DNA of 64,000 nt from Allolobophora icterica (lineage: Eukaryota > Annelida > Clitellata > Crassiclitellata > Lumbricidae): positions 59,875,617-59,939,616 of the forward strand of contig OY744610.1 in the NCBI GenBank assembly GCA_963556255.1, in the 5' to 3' direction. Positions 55,162-64,000 of the stretch are shown piece after piece. The notes below the pieces were generated by a model. That model saw only the letters and a program-made list of their open reading frames with translations, had not been told where the DNA came from and did not search any database. Both the position numbers and the translations under genes were made by a program. Positions within the stretch are counted from its first letter, which is position 1. Each line of letters starts with the position of its first letter.

Positions 55162-55545
55162 GATCTATTCTATTAGTGTCGCTACTATTTATCCTTCTGT
55201 TTTGTTTTCTAGAGCATATATTGTACGCACAAGGTGAGAATATTTGTGTTTTAGACAAATATCCGCTTGTTTTAGATCGCTACACGAAGTCCGCTCACAT
55301 GCCTGGATCACCAAAAAGACCCGAAACTCTACTCATAGATTCACCAGATAGGACAAAATAGACATTCGAAAATGTATTTGCAAGACAACTCTTCTCGTGA
55401 AAGTTTGTGACCAACGGACAATTTCCTGATCCTACCGCAGAGATAACTTGTTTCTCGGGTCAAATACTTCCAAAGCTACAGACTGATGTGTCACAGCGCA
55501 TTCCTGAAAACACTGTTAGGCTCTGAATCAGCCATGGCATCTGCC

Positions 55546-55551
55546 TATATA
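55546..55551 (-). promoter_or_regulatory. candidate TATA box of gene 2b
   Basis: TATATA in the same block as at 5849, about 385 bp before the ATG, the same spacing as in 2a. Confidence 0.45.
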
Positions 55552-56160
55552 CATGGTCCCGCCATTAGTGCAAACTGTTTGCTTGTCCCAACCTGTGTAC
55601 TTAGAAACGAAATATAAAATGCGACACATCAATGAGATAATCGTTTAAAAGTTCATAACTGTCATTAGCTTCGATCGTTATGTTTGCAAGGAGATAACTC
55701 GTTTGCTCTGACATTTGTATCTATATACCTTCACATTATCGGTGTGTGTTAATTGGAAAAATTCAGTTAAGCTATTATGGGTTCATTCCACGTGAAAGAT
55801 TCACAAAGACGCAGTCGATAAATTGGCGTTTTACACTTCAAACATCATGCATCACCAGAAATTAGTAATCCTGGGCTGTCGATAGCAATACATGTCTGCA
55901 GACAATTATGACCATAGTCAAATTGTGTACATAATGAGACATGCGTGATGTGTAATGGACAATCCTAAATCTAGTTCCTGATTGGAATAGACGATAGCCT
56001 GGAAATAAAAGCCTGAAAACGTAAGCTGTTTCTTGTCAAAACATATTCAGTGTCGCCCGTTTACAGATATTTTTTAAAGAACCTACTGCAGAAGACCACC
56101 GTTATATCGTTGAGTTTCCCGTAATAATAGGGCAACGTGGATTTACTGTTGACATATACC

Positions 56161-56360
56161 TGACGTCATAAAACGGTCGTGTGCAAAATACAAGCGGCAA
56201 ACATATGACTGGATTGACTGATGTTATATGATTGGTGCCGTGTGCAAAAACATAGATATCCGATTAACCTGAGTTGATGAAATTAAAGACTCGGGCCGTG
56301 TCCTAAAAGATACACTACACTAGATGAATCTGATTTCTGGAAATTATGAGACGGCCCATA
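56161..56360 (-). repeat. degenerate 60-bp repeats with CRE-like site
   Basis: TGACGTCA at 56161-56168 followed (on the plus strand) by three reversed units of the 60-bp repeat. It sits between genes 1c and 2b, matching 4105-4316. Confidence 0.7.
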
Positions 56361-56584
56361 AGAATAACAATATGATATTAGGTCAACTCCACTCAATTAA
56401 AGAACTCGCTGAGGACTTCTGTAACACCAGCTAATATCAAAATGAAACTCATTCTCTGAAGTTATCATCAATCTGTGGTTACGTGCAATCACTGGTTATT
56501 AAAACATGTTGAGTCTCCACTCAGCGGTACACAGTCTCTTGCATTATATATTGAGCTTGAATGATATAGTAAATGAGTAGCATG

Positions 56585-57981
56585 TTATTTAAGAGTTGGA
56601 GGTTTCTGGGGTTCCTCCGCCTTTCGAGGAACCTCAACGTCCATTCGATTTGTGTTCCACAGAATCTGCATCAATGAATAGAACAGCTCAATGATTTCAG
56701 CAGCCGTCAGAACCGATATTCCCAACCAAAGATTTGAAGCCATCGTATCCCAGGACATGGCCAAGATGTCCGTCACAGTTGTGATACTCCTGTCGTTCAT
56801 CTTTACTGTAACCTGGAGAAAATTGTCCTCGATCAGTTTCAGGTCTCGAACTCGTCTTACGGTATCGGCACCGCCTTTCTGGCGTTTTTCCGTCTTCAGG
56901 GTCTCATAGGCAGAGAACTTTTCAGAGTAGTGAGGGTTCTCTCGTAGATATCGCTGATACACATGACTTGGCCAACGTGCACCAGATACGCTAAACTCAT
57001 AGTTGACCTCAGAGCACTGCACAGGGCAATCACATATTTCTTCGACCGGAACGAAGTACCAAACACACTTGATCACTTTCATGAGATCGTCTATTACTGT
57101 ATCGTTCGAAAGAGGCGCTTCACCCAAGAACTGTGTTATGTTCAAGCAGAAGGTTCCATTTACTGCCTGAAGTTCCGCTTCAGTGAAAAACTCGAACGTA
57201 TCGATGCAATGACACGTTTGAATGACGTTTGAATGACCTGTCGCTGTCGGCACAGGCTAATGCAAGTCGCCTGATTATATGGAAGGGAATCCAGGCGATC
57301 GGAATCCATCAGGCGCCGGTTGGTACAGTGGCTTCTCGGGTACGACAGACGAGTTATATTCGTCTGTTTCACAATGATCGTTAGATCAGAGCCTGGCGCT
57401 ACAAAAATGGATGTCTTCGTGTCGGGCTTGGTACCACGGGCGTGGACCATGACGCGGACTCCTGTGGACATTGGCATTCGTGTCCAGCTGTAGAAGGAGT
57501 CAACGACGTCAGACCAGAAGTCATCGACGAATAACATCACCTTGACAAGTGCAACATCTTTAAGGCTGGCCCGAATTCGAACGCACTTCTGCAGTGGTCG
57601 GTCATGCTCGAGAACCAAGGGACAGTCCGCTCCATTGAATAGGTCCCACTGGTTCTCTCGGGACTCCACGACGAACCCATCTTCATTTGGGTCGTTCTCT
57701 TTGGCGATGCGAGGATCAAGTGTATTAACATTGTAGGCAATCAATGAACGAGAAAAGTTCCAGAAACTGTCGTTTGATTGGAAATTCTCTGGTGACTCTC
57801 GGTGACTGCGCAGGAAATCGAGCTTCTGCAGGTAGCTCTGATATCGAACGTCAAAGTTCCTTCGATCGGATATAGGAAACAGGTTGCAGACGGTGACATC
57901 TGGAAAATTGGGTGAACTTTGAACGACGGCCCTGTTTTGAACTACGGCGTAGCTGTAGTAGTTCATCAAAACGATTATCAC
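56585..57981 (-). pseudogene. DEG/ENaC channel subunit 1c, exon 2 (broken)
   Basis: A subtype-1 exon 2 with several lesions. An 11-bp tandem duplication (GTTTGAATGAC twice, 57216-57237) shifts the frame about 249 codons in. An in-frame 18-bp deletion removes L-A-F-Y-D-R after V-Y-Q. An in-frame 15-bp deletion removes G-G-S-L-N at the start of TM2, just before the G-I-S filter. The acceptor site is CACCTAAAA reversed (TTTTAG), still usable. The product would be truncated before TM2. Confidence 0.9.
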
Positions 57982-58387
57982 CTAAAATGATAAACACATT
58001 GCTTCGATATTCTGATCGTAAATCTCAACTTGATACGCACTGCTAAACGCCTACAATTAGAGGCGAAAGTATTCGCTCTAAGTTCGAAAATCTCATTGCG
58101 TTACCAAAGAATTTCTGCTTGATCCTTAGCCTTTCCATTCGCATTTATCAAGAATTTACTATCCACAGGAATCTCTGCTCTATAATCAGTTTCATCTTTT
58201 CGGTACTCGAGCTATCTGAAGCTGGCGTTTGGTAAAGAAATTTCCACTGGATAGATGGTATTCTCAACTGGCTGCTCGAACATATTTTACCTTGATTTCT
58301 GGATATGCCTCTACTCGATTAGTTGCAACTTTTCTATACTAGAGTATTTCAGGTGATGTTTGATACTCGATGTAAAGAAACACTCAC

Positions 58388-58537
58388 CTGGAACATGAGC
58401 AGCGCGAAACAGCCGATAAGGAAGACGATCCAACAGGTGCGTGCCACTCCTTTGTTTGCTCTGACAGTTCGACCTATGCCCTTGACCGTCGTTATCTCGG
58501 CAAACCTGCGCAATTCTCGACGAATCTCGGGCGACAT
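58388..58537 (-). pseudogene. DEG/ENaC channel subunit 1c, exon 1
   Basis: The exon itself is open: M-S-P-E-I-R-R-E-L-R-R-F, V-K-G-I-G-R, and TM1 half C-W-I-V-F-L-I-G-C. The usual Leu at position 2 is Ser. The donor GTGAGT is intact. I class it as pseudogene because of exon 2 and of the degraded TATA block near 59285 (CCATAAAAAC where 1a has CTATATAAATG). Confidence 0.8.
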
Positions 58538-58739
58538 GATTAATTTTGATTTCCAATATGTTTTACTATTGTTTTTGGAACGTGCTTATTATACGTTCAA
58601 GGTCAGAAAATTACTATCAAAAGCAGTCAAATTTAATCTAGGTGAAACATATATATATTTTCTTTTATTGAAGATGACTGGATGGCACACCGCACCCAGG
58701 AACATTGACATGGGAATCATAGCGAAATAATAATATGGA

Positions 58740-59600
58740 TTAATATCAACGTCATCTATTGCCATCTCAATTAGAATAATGCATCACGAACATGTGGGTC
58801 TTATTTACGCCGCATTCTGACTAGTATACTGATATATTCTAACTGAAATGTTACTCAGTTTTACCACGTGCTCTAGAAGCTTGAATTGCATCGCGGTGCC
58901 AAAACTCGGAGTAAAAGACGACTCCTAAGATTAACCAAAAATATATTCGATGTTCGAACAAGTTTTGCCCATGCTGACGATTTGCGATAATGTTTGTCGC
59001 GTATACTGGCGTTTCCTAACTCCTCAACAGAGATACGTCGACTGTCAGCTTTGTTGCTGTCTAAATATATGCCAGAGAGGTGTCATTCTGCGTCAGCAAC
59101 AGTCATAACGAATGGAAATTTCTGGTTCTGTGAAAGCAGGGCGTTTGTTGTTGCAACGTGTGTTATTGGCGAACGAAATGGACAAACTATGAGCCACAAA
59201 CATCAGTCGGATAATCGTTCACGACTGTCATTCTCGGCGGTTTTGTTTGCGAACAGATAAATCATTTTCAATTGTTATGTGTTTTTATGGCGATACTGTG
59301 ACTGTGGAACACGTTCATTTGAGCTTTTGTCTGTGAGTCCGTCGTGGCTAACTGATGATGGCCTTTGAAATCGGCATCCTAGTTTCAAACAAAAGCGAGT
59401 GGTATGAATTTATTAATGTGTTGGTTTATCGCTACAGAGAGCTGAAAACAAACGAAAGCCTATTAATTCCATAAAATGTAAATGTGCATTTTTCATAGCG
59501 TCCGCATGGCCAGACCTTGTTAGCTTTTGCGATGAATTGTTCGGGTGAGCTCATTCGACATGGCTGTCAGTTTGAATGGGCGCCGCGTCATTTAAGTTCC
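58740..59600 (-). other. 5' flank of gene 1c
   Basis: Homologous to the flanks of 1a (about 310-1060, reversed) and 1b. It includes TTTGTCCATTTCGTTCGCC and the degraded TATA block. No gene of its own. Confidence 0.65.
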
Positions 59601-60520
59601 TCGTGTACGGGACGCATTAGCCCGAGATTGATATTGGACACATAATAGTAGGGTCAAAGTATGAAAAAAATGTGGTGAACCCCAAAAAAACTGCAAGAAA
59701 ACGTTTTATGCTGATTTTCGGGTGCATTTGGTCTGGAGATGAACATACTAAAAGTTTACCGAAATCGGACCACGGGAAAAGGTCAACTTTTGGCGCCAAA
59801 AAAAGATGGCCGCCAATGAGGAATGAATGACTCAAATGTACACAACTTGCTTAAATTGACAGAAGCAAATCATGTAAAAATTTGCTAACAGGTGTTTCTA
59901 GACTAATTTGACCCTGCTGAAAACGAAAATCGCGGTTAGCAAGCTGGATTTTTAGCGGTTGCATGGAAAAACAAGATGGCGGACAAAATGGTGGCCAAAT
60001 ATCTTCGAATGGCTGTAAGTAAGGTCGTGTACGTGATGGAAACGTGATTTTAGAGTCTAAATTAACATTTTCGGGGTCAAGGAATGCGATGGAAGTAAAG
60101 ACACATATGTAGCACTGCCAAAAAAACAAAATGGCGGACAAAATGGCTGCCAAGTATCTTCGAATGGCTGTAAGTAAGGTCATGTATGTGATGGAAACGT
60201 GATTTTAGAGTCTAAATTAACATTTTCTGGGTCAAGGAATGCGATGGAAGTAAAGACACATATGTAGCACTACCAAAAAAACAAAATGGCGGAGAAAATG
60301 GCTGCCAAGTATCTTCGAATGGCTGTAAGTAAGGTCATGTATGTGATGGAAACATGATTTTAGAGTCTAAATTAAAATTTTCGTGGTCAAGGAATGCGAA
60401 GGAACTAAAGACAAATATATAGCACTGCCAAAGAACAAAGTGGCAGAATTACTATCCAGAGGCGCTTAGAAATGTCTTTAGGAAACGCGAGACCGATGAG
60501 GGCCTGCATGGTTGAGCAAC

Positions 60521-62640
60521 ATAAAAACAGACCAAAACGTCTTTGGTCCTCAATCTCCGGCCCATTGGGACAGGGTACGCGCTCTGTGGGTCCACCTGCT
60601 TTTTCTGCTGAGGATTTTCTCCAGATAATGACTTGGAAGATTGCTGATCTAAGAGCGAAGACTTTTGATGCCCATCCTCCGCAATTCTCCCACACGGAGA
60701 AGGATTCCTTCAATCCTTGAAGGATTCCTTCAATCCTTGAAACGGAACTTTGTCAAATAATTGGATCATCAAACAAAATCTTGCAAACTGGACCCTCTTC
60801 CCCCATTTTTGGTGAACATTTTAGACGGTTTACCTCCATTTCTAGTTTATATATTTAGCAGGTCGCTTTCTGAGGGTTACCTACCTGCTTCCCAAAAACG
60901 GGCTATTGTTTTCCCGACCTTGAAAAAGCAAAACCTTGTCCAAAATAGCTGTCAAAATTACCGGCCCATCTCCTATCCTTCTTTCCTCTCAAAGACCCTT
61001 GAACGACTAGTTTCACTCCAGCTACTTCCCTACCTTGAGCAAGCTGGGCTTTTGCCGGCCGCCCAATCTGGCTTCAGAGGGCCACCATTCCATCGAAACT
61101 GCTCTCTTATCCCTTCTGTCAGATCTCTATATAGCTATTCATCACTCTCATCTCTGTCCTGTCGCTTTTTGATGTCTCATCTGACTTTGACGTGGTTGAC
61201 CATGAGATCCTCCTTCAGTGACTGGAGCTGTCCTGTGGCCTATCTGGTGTTCCTCTTCTTAGGTTTAAATCATACCTCTCTGACCGCTCACAGCTGGTTG
61301 TCCTTGGTGAAACCAGGACTCAGTGGACAGAGGTTGAATTTGGTGTTCCCCAGGGCTCGGTGCTCGGTCCCATCCTATACATCCTTTTCACTGCTGAATA
61401 TCCCGTCTCTATTTACTAAACATGGGGCAAATGGCCATCTTTATTCAGATGATGCTCAGGCTTTTGTACATGGTCCGTCAACTGATCAACTATCCCTTGT
61501 TCGCTCCACTGACCATCTTGTCTCTGACCTTCACTACGAGATGTCGACTAACCGTCTCTCTGCCTCAACACTGCTAAGACTCAATTGATCTGGTTTGGGA
61601 CTAGATAGCAGCTTGCTAAACTCAACTTTCCATTGCTGACTGAGAAATTCCCCGCCTACACCTACTTTTCCATCGTCCGCGACTTGGAAGTCACACTTGA
61701 CCACTTCCTGACATTCACAGACCATATCTCCAAAATGACTTGCTCCTGCTTCTTTCAACTGAGGCGTCTCATGGCCATCGGACGCTCGGTCTCACCTTCT
61801 GTCTTTACTCCGTGGTTCACGCATTTGTCTGCTCACGCTTGGACTACTGCAACTCGCTCCTCATGGGTCTCCCTAAGCAGCATCTCTCCGCCTTCAATCT
61901 GTTCTAAATGCTTCCGCTAGGTTCAGTGGCGTCACTAGGTCTGGTGTCACCCGGTGCGGTAAAGTCATGGTGTCACCCTAAAAAAGTGATGACCTTTTTT
62001 AGGAATTCGTCTCCCCAAAAAGTGATGACCTTCTTTTAGAAATTCGTCTTCCCAAAAAAGTGATGACCTAAATTTTAGGAATTCCTCATCTTCCAAAAAT
62101 TTCATAATTTTCTCATCTTGGGTGTCACCCCCTCTGAGGGTGTCACCCGGTGCGGTCCGCACCCCCCGCACCCCCTCGTGACGCCACTGGCTAGGTTCAT
62201 CCCTCGACTCTCCCGCTTTGCCCATATCTCTACTTTCATGCTTGTTGTCCTGCACTGGCTCCTTATTACCGCGCGCATCCGTTATAAAATCCTCCTCATT
62301 GTCTCTAAATCTCAGCAGGGCACTGTCCAGAAATATCTCTCCAACTATTTGTGAAAGCCGCTATCTGCATCTCCTTCTCGCTCACTGCACTCTTTGAGTA
62401 GGCTTGATCTTTTTGTTCTCAGGGCTAAAGCTGTCTTGGCCCAGCACCGGGCGTTTGCTTTAGTGGGTCCCAGGATATGAAATGACCTTCGCTCTCTGCT
62501 CAGGGCCAAACTAATTACTGGTTTTCCTCATCGGTCTCGCGTTCTCTAAAGGCATTCCTGTTTCCCCAAGGCTTCTGTGCTAAGAGTGCCTCTGGATAGT
62601 TATAGTTATTCTGCGAGAGACGCTTTATAAATTTCTAGAA
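60521..62640 (+). pseudogene. CR1/L2-like LINE RT, decayed
   Basis: Traces in order: S-A-E-D-F-L-Q-I-M-T linker, L-P-A-S-Q-K-R-A-I-V-F-P, Y-R-P-I-S...S-K-T-L-E-R-L-V, G-F-R, then frameshifts. G-V-P-Q-G-S-V-L-G-P and Y-S-D-D (catalytic pair, altered from Y-A-D-D) follow, and a 3' end at CTCTGGATAGTTATAG. A reversed copy of the LINE 3' end lies at 60440-60520. A MITE splits it at 61924-62189. It is inactive. Confidence 0.75.
61924..62189. mobile_element. 266-bp hAT-like MITE
   Basis: Perfect 12-bp inverted termini CAGTGGCGTCAC...GTGACGCCACTG and a perfect 8-bp flanking repeat GCTAGGTT (61916-61923 and 62190-62197). The interior has AAAAAGTGATGACCT repeated three times. It is inserted in the LINE. 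Confidence 0.92.
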
Positions 62641-63679
62641 ACAATATAATACTTCCTTGGTATTCTTTGACCAACAAAACACTACTCCAGACTGGAATCC
62701 ATTTTGTCTGTCATTTGCTTTTTTTGCAGTGCTACATATGTGTCTTTAGTTCCTTCGCATTCCTTAACCCCAAAAATATTAAAGTCTAAAATCATGTTTT
62801 CATCATATACACGAATTTACTCAAAGCCATTTGAAGATTTTGTCCGCCATTTTGTCCGCCATTTTGTCCGCCATTTTGTCCGCCATTTTGTTTTTTGGCA
62901 GTGCTACATATGTGTCTTTAGTTCCATTGCATTCCTTGACCCCGAAAATGTTAATTTAGACTCTAAAATCACGTTTCCATCACATACATGACCTTACTTA
63001 CAGCCATTCGAAGATACTTGGCAGCCATTTTGTCCGCCATTTTGTTTTTTGGCAGTGCTACATATGTGTCTTTACTTCCATCGCATTCCTTGACCCCGAA
63101 AATGTTAATTTAGACTCTAAAATCACGTTTCCATCACGTACACGACCTTACTTACAGCCATTCGAAGATATTTGGCCACCATTTTGTCCGCCATCTTGTT
63201 TTTCCATGCAACCGCTAAAAATCCAGCTTGCTAACCGCGATTTTCGTTTTCAGCAGGGTCAAATTAGTCTAGAAACACCTGTTAGCAATTTCTATATGAG
63301 TTGCTTCTGTCAATTTAAGCAAGTTGTGTACATTTGAGTCATTCATTCCTCATTGGCGGCCATCTTTTTTTGGCGCCAAAATTTGACCTTTTCCCGTGGT
63401 CCGATTTCGGTAAACTTTTAGTATGTTCATCTCCAGACCAAATGCACCCGAAAATCAGCATAAAACGTTTTCTTGCAGTTTTTTTAGGGTCAAATCGTAT
63501 ATTGACCCGACTATAATGTCATTTGCAAAACGAACGATATTTAAACTAACGCCTACTTGGAACATACATTATTGTGTCTGTTTAAATGGTCTAGTCGTGA
63601 AATATGTGTCGTAAAAGTTATGTTAGCCGATTAAACAGTCAGACTACAATCGTTTGCAAAACCGAGGCGATATTGAACC

Positions 63680-63990
63680 AACTGGATTGTTTGATGTAAT
63701 CGGATTGGGCTGTGAGCAAAAGCATACATCTGGTGAACCTGGTTCGCTGAATTCTGCAGACTCGGGATACTATACGCAAAAACATGCGATATCCGATTTA
63801 CCTGATTCGCTGAATTTTTCAGAATGGGGCCGTGTGCAAAAACATGCGATATGCGATTTACCAGATTCGCTGAATTCTTCAGAATGGGGCCGTGTGCAAA
63901 AACATGCGATATCCGATTTACCTGATTCGCTGAATTCTTCAGACTGGGGCCGTGTTAAAAAATACGATTTCAAGTTAACCTGTATTCATC
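63680..63990 (-). repeat. 60-bp tandem repeats, best-preserved block
   Basis: Five or so units; the last three, from about 63776, are nearly identical with a period of exactly 60 bp (GCAAAAACATGCGATATCCG...TTCGCTGAATTCTTCAGA). As 60 is a multiple of three they read as a 20-residue repeat, which is a by-product. The block runs to the window edge. Confidence 0.85.
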
Positions 63991-64000
63991 ACGCTATCAG

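Larger units (their letters stand above)
59655..63515. mobile_element. large inverted-repeat (foldback) structure around a LINE
   Basis: The left arm (about 59655-60440) and right arm (about 62710-63515) are reverse complements. They share TGGCGCCAAAA...AGATGGCCGCCAATGAGG, CTAACAGGTGTTTCTAGAC and GATTTTCGGGTGCATTTGG. In the left arm a unit with ATGGCGGACAAAATGG recurs at 59976, 60131 and 60286 (period 155 bp), and the right arm mirrors it. Outer ends carry AGTAGGGTCAA and, reversed, AGTCGGGTCAA. ATAAT adjoins both, a possible short target duplication. The centre is a decayed LINE. No transposase is seen. Confidence 0.65.

Noticed and set aside
63770..63973. 20-residue repeat protein
   Set aside because: A by-product of a 60-bp DNA repeat whose other blocks are full of stops.
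63680..63990. CRISPR-like array
   Set aside because: The repeats are contiguous 60-bp units without unique spacers, in a eukaryotic intergenic spacer.

Overview
This looks like a piece of an animal nuclear genome. It has intron-containing genes, tRNA-derived SINEs, non-LTR retrotransposons, many short hAT-type elements with 8-bp target duplications, long microsatellites and AT-rich spacers. Repeat style, including the frequent word TAGGCCTA, suggests a marine invertebrate; the phylum cannot be fixed from the sequence.

The window is one locus: a tandem and inverted array of two-exon genes for DEG/ENaC (amiloride-sensitive sodium channel family) subunits. Exon 1 (about 50 codons) carries the cytoplasmic N-terminus and half of TM1. 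A phase-0 intron splits TM1. Exon 2 (460-480 codons) carries the rest: the FPDVTVCN motif after TM1, the Cys-rich extracellular domain, TM2 with a G-I-S selectivity-filter triplet, and a short tail. Eight copies fall into three subtypes, told apart by exon 2 sequence and by the 5' flank. In genomic order they are: 1a (+, 1796-3784), 2a (+, 6241-8236), 3a (+, 12303-18244, one in-frame TGA), 1b (+, 23276-29555), a relict 5' flank of a lost subtype-2 gene (31725-32250), 3b (+, 39563-42747), then inverted 3c (-, 47351-49803), 2b (-, 53190-55161) and 1c (-, 56585-58537, pseudogene). I read this as an ancestral 1-2-3 cassette present three times: one complete copy, one that lost gene 2, and one inverted. 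DEG/ENaC channels are trimers, so three subtypes inherited as a block may supply one heterotrimer (inference).

Between the genes lie conserved modules: degenerate 60-bp repeats ending at a TGACGTCA (CRE-like) site, and subtype-specific TATA boxes 0.4-1.9 kb before the coding ATG. Mobile elements are heavily nested. A LINE in the 3a intron has a 12-bp target duplication and is itself split by a foldback element whose inverted termini are 15-bp tandem units. A 4.3-kb hAT-like element in the 1b intron is packed with hairpin repeats whose stems covary. A LINE between 1b and 3b is invaded by two hAT-type elements, one of which carries a third. Because paralogous flanks supply empty sites, many insertions can be ordered relative to the gene duplications.

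The E-F spacer (42.7-47.3 kb), where the array changes orientation, holds a SINE, a probable relict 5' flank, CATA and (AT)80 microsatellites and one small possible minus-strand exon. The right end (59.6-63.5 kb) is a large inverted repeat around a decayed LINE.
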